Notes under the pieces: model-generated | Databases searched by the model: none | What the model was told of the DNA's origin: nothing | Seen by the model: only the letters and a program-made list of their open reading frames with translations | Virus record (IMG/VR): IMGVR_UViG_3300044616_000676 | Location: 1-64,000 of that record | Origin: a virus | Length of the DNA stretch: 64,000 nt | Direction: 5' to 3' (one strand) | In this document: in pieces, positions 57,744-63,935 of the stretch | Numbering within the stretch: position 1 is the stretch's first letter | How the letters are laid out: every line of letters begins with the position of its first letter | Program-made: the position numbers and the translations under genes

Positions 57744-58502
57744 TTAAGAATTGGTTACATCTATGAATGCCCCTATGAACTCCGCCGCGACTTGCGGAAC
57801 GATTGCATTGCCGTAACCGTGGCATCCGACCACCCTTGAGGGTAGCCCATCATCCATGCTCCGAAGCAAGGGTTGAGGCCAACGATCATTTCCGGCGAAT
57901 GGGTTGCTAACCAAAGCCTGCATATCCTTTTCGCCACACCAGTTCCATTGTCCAGGGAAGAAAGTATTCGGGCGCGACTCCAATCTCTGCCCTCTCTGGC
58001 TGAGATTGTGGGCAACCCAATAAAGTCTCTGCCTGATGTGCGGTGCGCCAACGCTGTGTGCGCCCAATACGGTCGCCCCGCAGGTGTAACCTTCTGCTTC
58101 CAAGTCTGCTGATACTCCATCAAGCCACCCATGCCCAATCGCTGACGCAACCTGTTCCCCAAAGACATGCTCAGGTCGGCACTGGCGGATGAGTTCAAAG
58201 AACACGGGCCAGAGATGCCGCTCGTCTGCTGCTCCAAGACCTTTTCCTGCTGCGGAGAATGGCTGGCAAGGACAGCTTCCCGTCCACACAGGTCGCTCAC
58301 TTGACCATCCTGCAAGCTGCAAGGCAAGGCTCCACCCTCCAATTCCAGCAAAGAAATGACATTGGGTGAAACCACGCAAGTCGTCGGGCGACACTTCCGC
58401 GATGCTTCGCTCATCAACGTGTCCATCAGGGATTGCTCCCACTTTGATGAGTTCACGAAGCCATGCTGCTGTTTTAGGGTCATATTCATTGTAGTAATTC
58501 AT
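57744..58502 (-). CDS. C5-cytosine DNA methyltransferase
   Basis: 252 residues. FAGIGGW (51-57) is the SAM-binding motif I, GSCPCQPFS holds the catalytic Cys79, FGEQV (114-118) is an ENV-type motif IV variant, and RQRLYWVA and GNAIVPQVA are motifs VIII and X. The target-recognition region is short, as in small phage enzymes. It methylates cytosine in phage DNA to resist host nucleases, or hints at a mimic of host specificity. The same DNA carries another protein in a different frame (57773-58489). Confidence 0.92.
   Translation of the reverse strand: MNYYNEYDPKTAAWLRELIKVGAIPDGHVDERSIAEVSPDDLRGFTQCHFFAGIGGWSLALQLAGWSSERPVWTGSCPCQPFSAAGKGLGAADERHLWPVFFELIRQCRPEHVFGEQVASAIGHGWLDGVSADLEAEGYTCGATVLGAHSVGAPHIRQRLYWVAHNLSQRGQRLESRPNTFFPGQWNWCGEKDMQALVSNPFAGNDRWPQPLLRSMDDGLPSRVVGCHGYGNAIVPQVAAEFIGAFIDVTNS
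57773..58489 (-). CDS. Overprinted phage protein in a second frame of the methyltransferase gene (238 aa)
   Basis: Read leftward from 58489, 13 bases inside the methyltransferase start. SADLSMSLGNRLRQRL followed by QTWKQKVTPAGRPYWAHTA, GLPTISAREGRDW and a closing LNPCFGAWMMGYPQGW resemble a known family of proteins annotated with phage cytosine methyltransferases. In those, an order SADL..S..RLR..L..G...Y..TWK...TPAG...W..PT.....LNP.F..WMMG.P..W appears. That order is not expected by chance in a shadow frame. Both frames may be expressed. Confidence 0.6.
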   Translation of the reverse strand: MNMTLKQQHGFVNSSKWEQSLMDTLMSEASRKCRPTTCVVSPNVISLLELEGGALPCSLQDGQVSDLCGREAVLASHSPQQEKVLEQQTSGISGPCSLNSSASADLSMSLGNRLRQRLGMGGLMEYQQTWKQKVTPAGRPYWAHTALAHRTSGRDFIGLPTISAREGRDWSRARILSSLDNGTGVAKRICRLWLATHSPEMIVGLNPCFGAWMMGYPQGWSDATVTAMQSFRKSRRSS

Positions 58503-58504
58503 GA

Positions 58505-58530
58505 TTAAAGTAGAAGATACTTTTCAAAGG
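58505..58530 (-). repeat. GTAGAAGATA repeat, copy 2
   Basis: TTAAAGTAGAAGATACTTTT followed by CAAAGG; minus-strand TATCTTCTACTTTAAT directly precedes the methyltransferase ATG. Same core as copies 1 and 3. Confidence 0.45.
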
Positions 58531-58639
58531 TAGAGCTAAAATCCAGACAACACCCCCACCCTCACGGAAATCACTCGCTCTCCAAACAAAGGGGGTGGTG
58601 GTCAATTCAAAACCCTGACAGAACTCCATTCAATGTCAA

Positions 58640-58662
58640 ATGGTAGAAGATATATTTGAGGT
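58640..58662 (-). repeat. GTAGAAGATA repeat, copy 3
   Basis: TGGTAGAAGATATATTTGAGG; on the minus strand it is followed by TTGACA nearby, so it may flank a promoter for the methyltransferase operon. Confidence 0.4.
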
Positions 58663-58909
58663 GGATTTATGAAGAGGGGCTACGCATACCAGCCGCCCGT
58701 GGTTTTGCCCCCCGCCGGGGCCGGGCGTGGTGTCCCTTGCTCTTGCTTTGGACTACCCACTGCCGCGCCTGCCCCCCTGCTCTGCCGTTGTCCTGCTCTC
58801 ATGCGCAAACGCTAGCACTTGCCATGCTCCAGCTTGAATCTTTCCATGTATTTACTTTGTAGCTAACTCCCATCAAGATCACTAAAGCAGACAAGTTGGC
58901 CTGATCGCC

Positions 58910-59488
58910 TCAGGAATTGAACGAATCCCCATAGTTTCCGCTATCTTCCACAATTTCTGCCTCACACTCTATGATATTTGGATCCTCTTGACCTCCTCCA
59001 AAGGCAAAAGCCTGGTTTACGTTAACGATTGGCTGTGACCATTTACCCGCCAAGGCCGCCATTTTGAAGATTCTTTCGATATCGGCGATATTTTCGATGG
59101 CTAAATGGTCGATTTCGCCAGAAGCGCGCTGGAGCCCTTTTTGGGCTATTTTAGAGGCGAGGAGCAGATTCGAGGCTGAAAGTCCCTCCGCACTCTCCGA
59201 AACTTTTTGGGCGACTTTTTGCGCCAAAGAAGCCGTTTCACCCCTTTCTGTTAAATTCGCGGTTAAGTTTTCCTTATCTTCTCCTTTTTCGACCTTTGCG
59301 GCAGTGTTAACTAGTTCAGCGTTTGCGCTATAGGCTGCTTTCCAGATTGGATCGAGGAACCGGCGCTGGCGAATAGCGTTTCGCTCTACTCCGAAACTGT
59401 CTGCTAGTTGGCTATCGGGGACGCCGCGAATGGATGCCGCTTTTAGTGCTTCCCATGCTTCCGGTGAAATGACTGGATGATTTGCCAT
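58910..59488 (-). CDS. Putative small terminase subunit / HTH DNA-binding protein (192 aa)
   Basis: PDSQLADSFGVERNAIRQRRF (about 23-43) is a helix-turn-helix. A central Ala/Glu-rich coiled coil follows and the C-terminus is acidic (FGGGQEDPNIIECEAEIVED). This architecture fits small terminases, which bind packaging sites as oligomers. It is not adjacent to the large subunit, so a repressor or other DNA-binding role is possible. Confidence 0.5.
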   Translation of the reverse strand: MANHPVISPEAWEALKAASIRGVPDSQLADSFGVERNAIRQRRFLDPIWKAAYSANAELVNTAAKVEKGEDKENLTANLTERGETASLAQKVAQKVSESAEGLSASNLLLASKIAQKGLQRASGEIDHLAIENIADIERIFKMAALAGKWSQPIVNVNQAFAFGGGQEDPNIIECEAEIVEDSGNYGDSFNS

Positions 59489-59529
59489 AAGTTACGCTCC
59501 CTCTTTTCCTTCTACCTTTCAAGGGGAAA

Positions 59530-59543
59530 GTTCCACGTGGAAC
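59530..59543. promoter_or_regulatory. parS-like palindrome
   Basis: GTTCCACGTGGAAC is a perfect palindrome, close to the chromosomal ParB site TGTTTCACGTGAAACA. It lies between the two divergent transcription units, 42 bases from the leftward start. Confidence 0.5.
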
Positions 59544-59582
59544 ATTATGGAAATTATAATCAGAAAAGATGGGGTGAGGGTA

Positions 59583-59611
59583 TTGACATCTCCCACAAGG
59601 GAGAATATATA
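59583..59611 (+). promoter_or_regulatory. Strong rightward early promoter with operator in the spacer
   Basis: TTGACA (59583-59588), 17 bases, TATATA (59606-59611). The 17-base spacer holds the inverted repeat TCTCCC-ACAA-GGGAGA (59589-59604), centred where a repressor would block RNA polymerase. The first gene starts at 59641. Confidence 0.7.
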
Positions 59612-59640
59612 TATCACCACGCCACAAAGGCTATCACTAT

Positions 59641-59859
59641 ATGACTATAACACTCTCATTTGAAACGTTGTTAGTAGGCTCCGACTTTGCCGGAGCAATA
59701 ACCGGCCCTTATCGCTCTCACGGTGAGGTGGAAATTTTACCTTCAGGCAAACGCCTCAAGGTTCTCTCAACAGAAAATTGTGCTAACACTTCCGACGCTC
59801 TGATTAGAGCAATGCGGAAAGAAGGCGTTCGGGGGAATATAATGACGCAAGCTCTTTAA
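59641..59859 (+). CDS. Small early protein (72 aa)
   Basis: First gene after the strong promoter, with only a 20-base leader and no Shine-Dalgarno sequence. Contains SFETLLVGSDFAGAITGPYR and a basic C-terminus. No recognised family. High early expression is predicted from the promoter. Confidence 0.6.
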   Translation: MTITLSFETLLVGSDFAGAITGPYRSHGEVEILPSGKRLKVLSTENCANTSDALIRAMRKEGVRGNIMTQAL

Positions 59860-59923
59860 TCCATCCCAAAGGGGGGGGCGCGCATCCTACACGCGAAAAC
59901 CACAAACCAAACCAAAACACGAT

Positions 59924-60193
59924 ATGACAACGCAAGCCACACCAAAAACCTACGGCCTCAGCTACTGGATAAATCAAACCATGCAAACTCGTCATTGGGG
60001 GCATACCTATGTCCACGCTGGCGCTCGCAATGCCGCCCCTTTCAGTTTCCGCGCTTTTGAGCATGATGGGATTGTTTTTAGCTTTAGCTCTTGGGGCCGG
60101 TCACTTGTTCGCGGCGGACACAAATACAAAGTCCACGCTCGTTACGCTGACAGCGGCAAGCCAGTCCCTGCCAAAGTGCTTAAAAATCTTTAA
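59924..60193 (+). CDS. Small early protein (89 aa)
   Basis: Start context CACGATATGACA. Gly/His/Tyr-rich and basic: WGHTYVHAGARNAAPFSFRA. No recognised family. Confidence 0.55.
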   Translation: MTTQATPKTYGLSYWINQTMQTRHWGHTYVHAGARNAAPFSFRAFEHDGIVFSFSSWGRSLVRGGHKYKVHARYADSGKPVPAKVLKNL

Positions 60194-60206
60194 TTCTTCC
60201 TCTCCC

Positions 60207-60338
60207 ATGACCAAACGCGAACTCGCCCACATCCGCGCCTTCCGCGCATCCCTAATCGAGCTTGCCCGCCTCATCGCTGGCACGCTCCTGATCGCCGTCG
60301 CTGTCGCCTCTCTACCGTTCCTTTTCGCCGTCCTATGA
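60207..60338 (+). CDS. Tiny membrane protein (43 aa)
   Basis: MTKRELAHIRAFRASLIELA followed by a hydrophobic helix LIAGTLLIAVAVASLPFLFAVL. Overlaps the next gene by ATGA. Short membrane peptides of early phage operons often act on host envelope or superinfection; no specific function is indicated. Confidence 0.6.
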   Translation: MTKRELAHIRAFRASLIELARLIAGTLLIAVAVASLPFLFAVL

Positions 60339-60658
60339 AAACAGCCCCCAAATACCTTCAAGAGATTTACGGCCCTATCAGCCCCGAAACATGGGCCGAA
60401 TGGCTCGCCCTTGTCCAGCAAGCCAAGGCCGTTCTTTCCTCGCCGTCATGCGACTGGAGCGCCGCCCGCGCCTTCTTTGACTCATGCGGACCGGTTCAAG
60501 GCGGCCTTTCTAGCGCCAGTTCTAGCCTCAAAACAAAGCGCCCCTTTCCTTGGTGCGGCGTTCACATGCATTTCCAGACCTGCACGCGCTCAATCTCGCT
60601 AGACGTTGAAACGCACGATTCTGACATCCGCACCCTCGCCGAGTTTATCGAAGATTAA
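60335..60658 (+). CDS. Small early protein (107 aa)
   Basis: Trp-rich N-terminus (ISPETWAEWLALVQQAKAVL), Cys at several places, and a C-terminal VETHDSDIRTLAEFIED. No known family. Confidence 0.55.
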   Translation: MKTAPKYLQEIYGPISPETWAEWLALVQQAKAVLSSPSCDWSAARAFFDSCGPVQGGLSSASSSLKTKRPFPWCGVHMHFQTCTRSISLDVETHDSDIRTLAEFIED

Positions 60659-60675
60659 CCTCAACCCGCCAAAAT

Positions 60676-60792
60676 ATGACGCCCGCACAAGAGCAAGCCC
60701 GCCTAGAAGCCGCCCTCGCCCACGATCTTTTCGGCGGCATCTTGCTCGCCGGTTTGACAGTTGCGCTGGCGTTTTTGCTAGCTGTTAAGTAA
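60676..60792 (+). CDS. Tiny membrane protein (38 aa)
   Basis: Helical N-terminus (MTPAQEQARLEAALAHDLFG) then a hydrophobic helix GILLAGLTVALAFLLAV. Context CCAAAATATGACG. Second of several such peptides in this operon. Confidence 0.55.
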   Translation: MTPAQEQARLEAALAHDLFGGILLAGLTVALAFLLAVK

Positions 60793-60810
60793 CTCAAAAT
60801 ATCCTCACCT

Positions 60811-61194
60811 ATGAAAACCGAACTACAAAAAAAATTGGCCAAAATTGCCCCCAGCGTCTCTATCGTAACCTTTTGGAGCCATGACCCCGACCTTCGAGAC
60901 ATCCGCGAAGATTGCGATGGCTTCGACGATGAAGACCCAGACGACTGGCAGGCGTGGCTAAGCGAGGTTCGAGCCTCAGCTATCGCCGACGGCGAAGAGA
61001 TCAGCGGCTCCGCTTACCTTGGCGGAACTTGGGAAAAAGCGGATGATGTGCCGGAAATATCAAACCCTACGATCTCAGGCTATGAGCGCCAAATGACAGA
61101 GGAAGCTCTTCGCGAGCTTGGCGAACAAATAACGAATGAAATGCTTTGCAGCCAAATCATTGAAGCCCTTCGTTTTTTGGAAACTGCCGAATAA
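60811..61194 (+). CDS. Acidic early protein (127 aa)
   Basis: Strongly acidic centre (DCDGFDDEDPDDWQAWLSEV), followed by a beta-like SGSAYLGGTWEKADD and a helical tail. The Asp/Glu-rich profile could mimic DNA, an idea only. No family recognised. Confidence 0.55.
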   Translation: MKTELQKKLAKIAPSVSIVTFWSHDPDLRDIREDCDGFDDEDPDDWQAWLSEVRASAIADGEEISGSAYLGGTWEKADDVPEISNPTISGYERQMTEEALRELGEQITNEMLCSQIIEALRFLETAE

Positions 61195-61227
61195 TCCCCC
61201 CCAAACTAAACCAGACACCCACACAAT

Positions 61228-61677
61228 ATGAAAACGAAAGAAACATACCTTGCCGCCTTGTTTAAGTTTGTCAGCCAGCGCCCCGGCCTTGAGTTCGGAC
61301 ATTACGGAAGCGCCGCCGCTTATCGCTCCGAGTCTCGGAGAATTACCCGCCAACGTCATGATTTTCGGCGCCTTGCTCATGAAGTGGAGCTGCTCCCCAA
61401 CGGGATCAGCGCCGAAAAATTGATTGAGGCTTCAAAATCGGCTTTTTCCGGTCGCCTCACATTCGTGGAAAAGGGCGACAAGGTGGGCGTTGACTATTGC
61501 GCCGGTCAGTATTTCCCGACCGAGTATAGAGCTGCCGCCTGCGCCGTGCTCGCTTCCGCGCTTTGGGACTATTACCGCGCCAACATTCCGCCAGAAACGG
61601 AAAACAAAGGCGACAAGCTCCGCGCCAAGTTTTGCAGAATGTTTGGCGCTTCCATCGCGAGCCGTTGGTTTGACTAA
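61228..61677 (+). CDS. Early hypothetical protein (149 aa)
   Basis: Context CACAATATGAAA. N-terminal SQRPGLEFGHYGSAAAYRSESRRITRQRHD and a central LEVD-type strand; helical C-terminus. Resembles no family I recognise. Confidence 0.55.
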   Translation: MKTKETYLAALFKFVSQRPGLEFGHYGSAAAYRSESRRITRQRHDFRRLAHEVELLPNGISAEKLIEASKSAFSGRLTFVEKGDKVGVDYCAGQYFPTEYRAAACAVLASALWDYYRANIPPETENKGDKLRAKFCRMFGASIASRWFD

Positions 61678-61696
61678 CCTTTACCCCTTCCACAAT

Positions 61697-61840
61697 ATGA
61701 CCCAAGATTCTAATTCACTCAGCGCCCACTATCGCGCCACCTCCGCCAAGCTCGCCAGAAGTCGCCAAATCAGGGAGGGCATAACTTGGCTCTCTCTCTG
61801 GCTCTCCGCTGGCCTTGCCGCCGCGTTTGCGATGCTTTGA
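61697..61840 (+). CDS. Tiny membrane protein (47 aa)
   Basis: LARSRQIREGITWLSLWLSA followed by GLAAAFAML: basic helix and one short membrane segment. Context CACAATATGACC. Confidence 0.5.
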   Translation: MTQDSNSLSAHYRATSAKLARSRQIREGITWLSLWLSAGLAAAFAML

Positions 61841-61902
61841 CGTTCATCCCGTCCCTGCTCAGGCGGGGGCGGCATTGAGCGCCAAAAGCGCCATCACACA
61901 AT

Positions 61903-62097
61903 ATGAAACAGATACAACTCCAAGCCCACGATCTCGACAACAACCGCGTTCTGCGAGCCGCAGGCGTTCGCCGGATTTTTCCAGGATGGTACACTGTGAC
62001 CTATAACGGCGCAAAGCTCGATTGCTCGACGGTCACAAGCGCCAAACGCAACCGTAAAGGCGCAATTCGTTATGCGCCACCGACTGGCTGCTATTAA
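61903..62097 (+). CDS. Small basic protein (64 aa)
   Basis: Context ACACAATATGAAA. Basic beta-like protein: VRRIFPGWYTVTYNGAKLDC and SAKRNRKGAIRYA. Unknown function. Confidence 0.5.
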   Translation: MKQIQLQAHDLDNNRVLRAAGVRRIFPGWYTVTYNGAKLDCSTVTSAKRNRKGAIRYAPPTGCY

Positions 62098-62102
62098 GAG
62101 CC

Positions 62103-62288
62103 ATGAACCCCGAACTAGAAACCAAGTTAGAACGCCTTTTCGACGCGATGGAGGCCAAACAAGCTGAAATCCGGCGAGAGGCCGAAGACCAAAAACTTTC
62201 TCGCCATCGCTACTGGTGGCAAGAGCCGCAAACAAACGAAACACCATGCCAAGAAAACACGCTCGCTTCCTCATCTCCTACGCCATAA
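62103..62288 (+). CDS. Small coiled-coil protein (61 aa)
   Basis: LERLFDAMEAKQAEIRREAEDQKLSRHRYW is a charged helix; the C-terminal 15 residues are low complexity and overlap the next gene. Six bases after the previous gene. Confidence 0.45.
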   Translation: MNPELETKLERLFDAMEAKQAEIRREAEDQKLSRHRYWWQEPQTNETPCQENTLASSSPTP

Positions 62289-62416
62289 CAGGCAAAACCT
62301 ACACGATCACCCTTCCCGGCTTGTCTGCTAGTCACATCTGGCGATCATGGGACCGCCCCGGTTCTACGCTTTTAAACGTGGTTGAATGCGACCACCACGG
62401 ATTGCCAGAGCAGTAA
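62246..62416 (+). CDS. Small basic protein overlapping the preceding gene (56 aa)
   Basis: Begins MPRKHARFLISYAITGKTYT; ends VVECDHHGLPEQ. A 43-base overlap with the previous gene in another frame; beta-like. Low certainty. Confidence 0.4.
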   Translation: MPRKHARFLISYAITGKTYTITLPGLSASHIWRSWDRPGSTLLNVVECDHHGLPEQ

Positions 62417-62475
62417 AGAGAGCAGTAAAAACCATTTGCCTACCTGAGAAAGAGCCGTAAATCAAAATCCATAAT

Positions 62476-63204
62476 ATGACAAAAGATATGACCATCGAAC
62501 AATTTTGCACCAAACACAAAGCCTGCAAAGAAGGCAAAAAATGGGCTTCAGCCTACTGCGCTTCAATGGAGGGGGTGTGGAGAAAAGCCAAACCAGCTTG
62601 GCTTCTTTGGGTCGCCACGCGGCCTTCGGTATTGACCGATAAAGAGCTTCGGTTATTTGCGGTGTTCGCCGCAAGGCAAGTGCAACACTTGATGACCGAT
62701 TCGCGCTCAATAGCAGCTATTGATGTTGCAGAACGGTTTGCGAATGGCGAAGCGAGTGTCGAGGAACTTGAAACAGCATACGCAGTAGCAAGGGCAGTAG
62801 CAAGGGCAGCAGCATACACAGCAGCATACGCAACAACAAGCGCAGCAAGGGCAGCAGCAAGGGTAGCAACATCGGCAGCAAGGGCAGCAACATGGGCATC
62901 AGACGCAGCAGCATCGGCAGCAAGGACAGCAGCAAACGAAGCAAACGCAGCAAGGGCAGCAGCATACGCATCAGACGCAGCAGCAGAAGCAGAAGCATAC
63001 GCAGCAACAGGAGCAGAAGCATACGCAGCAGCATGGGCAGTAGCAAAGGCAGTAGCAACAGACGTAGCATCATGCGCAGCAAGGGCAGCAGCAGACAACG
63101 CAAGGGTGGCAGCATACGCAGCAGCATGGGCAACAAACAACGCAGCCATGAAAGAATCTCAAGCCACATGGCTCCGGGAAAACACCACGCCTAATTTTCT
63201 ATGA
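62476..63204 (+). CDS. Ala-rich repeat protein resembling phage immunity proteins (242 aa)
   Basis: Residues 1-100 form a globular helical domain with WASAYCASMEGVWRKAKPAWLLWVATR and RLFAVFAARQVQHLM. From about residue 100 to 225 the protein is Ala in half of positions, as AAxAAA-type helical repeats coded by GCAGCA-rich DNA. A WLLW-type N-terminal domain plus Ala repeats characterises phage proteins annotated as putative immunity proteins (Imm-5-like). Superinfection exclusion is an inference. Confidence 0.65.
   Translation: MTKDMTIEQFCTKHKACKEGKKWASAYCASMEGVWRKAKPAWLLWVATRPSVLTDKELRLFAVFAARQVQHLMTDSRSIAAIDVAERFANGEASVEELETAYAVARAVARAAAYTAAYATTSAARAAARVATSAARAATWASDAAASAARTAANEANAARAAAYASDAAAEAEAYAATGAEAYAAAWAVAKAVATDVASCAARAAADNARVAAYAAAWATNNAAMKESQATWLRENTTPNFL
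62795..63145 (+). repeat. GCAGCA-rich trinucleotide-like tract
   Basis: Nearly continuous GCA/GCAGCAAC repeats encoding the Ala-rich half of the protein. Strong codon bias (GCA for Ala) and purine/CAG asymmetry mark it as a replication-slippage tract. Confidence 0.7.
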
Positions 63205-63401
63205 AAACACCAAACTCAATAGTCGAGCTTCTTCGGAAGCATCACAACGAAGCTGCATCACCTATGGCCTTCATTCGGGCTATACGCGAGAAGTGCGGAG
63301 TCCACACATCCAGCGTCTATCGCTGGCTCAACGGAGAAAAGTTTCCGAACGGTCAGCACACGTTATCCATACTCGATTACCTTAACGAGCAAGAGCCGTA
63401 A
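63201..63401 (+). CDS. Cro-like helix-turn-helix protein (66 aa)
   Basis: Overlaps the Ala-rich gene by ATGA. VRAIREKCGVHTSSVYRWLNGEKFP is a compact helix-turn-helix of the Cro/YdaS kind. Candidate repressor of the early promoter at 59583. Confidence 0.7.
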   Translation: MKTPNSIVELLRKHHNEAASPMAFIRAIREKCGVHTSSVYRWLNGEKFPNGQHTLSILDYLNEQEP

Positions 63402-63402
63402 A

Positions 63403-63489
63403 ATGAAACTACTCGCTGATATTTTAATCGTTGTGTGGATCACCATTACGATCATCGTTGCCATTCATTTACTTTTCAAACTTGCATGA
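63403..63489 (+). CDS. Tiny membrane peptide (28 aa)
   Basis: MKLLADILIVVWITITIIVA: almost wholly hydrophobic single helix ending HLLFKLA. Its stop overlaps the next start (ATGA). Confidence 0.55.
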   Translation: MKLLADILIVVWITITIIVAIHLLFKLA

Positions 63490-63656
63490 GCCGTTACGGA
63501 AACTCAATGATCCCCAGTGATCGTCAATATGATGAATACTACGCAATTCGTTGCGAAGATTGCAACGTGAAGCTCAACACCGAAGAACTCAAGCGAGGCG
63601 ATCCATATCTCTGCGAGATTTGCTTTGAACGCGAACAAGAAACCGAAGAAGAATAA
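63486..63656 (+). CDS. Small zinc-ribbon protein (56 aa)
   Basis: CEDCNVKLNTEELKRGDPYLCEIC is a CxxC...CxxC ribbon, followed by a polyglutamate tail. ATGA overlap with the previous gene. Confidence 0.6.
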   Translation: MSRYGNSMIPSDRQYDEYYAIRCEDCNVKLNTEELKRGDPYLCEICFEREQETEEE

Positions 63657-63671
63657 ACACAAATAACCACC

Positions 63672-63935
63672 ATGAGCACACCACGACCAACACCAGAGAC
63701 GGATGCAAAAGCATCGCCCCATATCGGGTTCTATTCGTGTGCCACAGTCCCCGCCGACTTCGCACGCCGTCTTGAGCGCGAGCGCGACGAGGCGCGGGAC
63801 CAGGTCCAAGCCATGCGCGAAGCCATCAGGGAAGTGTCTTTGCAACTGACCTTTGCCGAAAAAGTGTCCGGTGCCAGCGTCCTTCACATTTATGTTTATG
63901 ACGCCCTCATCAAACTCCAACCCTTCCTGCCATGA
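63672..63935 (+). CDS. Conserved small phage protein with ADFARRLERERDEA motif (87 aa)
   Basis: TPETDAKASPHIGFYSCATV and VPADFARRLERERDEARDQV are motifs recurring in phage early proteins; the C-terminal part is a coiled coil with a hydrophobic end. Function unknown. Confidence 0.7.
   Translation: MSTPRPTPETDAKASPHIGFYSCATVPADFARRLERERDEARDQVQAMREAIREVSLQLTFAEKVSGASVLHIYVYDALIKLQPFLP

Larger units (their letters stand above)
58503..58909. other. 407-base gap with repeat copies but no convincing gene
   Basis: Contains repeat copies 2 and 3 of GTAGAAGATA, a CCCCCCGCCGGGGCCGGG tract near 58708, and a C/T-rich stretch 58740-58800. A rightward 68-codon frame is Cys/Leu-rich and not credible. Probably regulatory for the methyltransferase operon. 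Confidence 0.5.

Noticed and set aside
58656-58862. Rightward 68-codon frame in the 407-base gap
   Set aside because: Cys/Pro/Leu-rich low-quality translation of a C/T-rich tract without start support.
62553-63149. Leftward Ala/Ser-rich and Leu-rich frames over the GCA repeats
   Set aside because: Pure translations of the repeat on the opposite strand; the rightward frame has a globular N-terminal domain and operon spacing.
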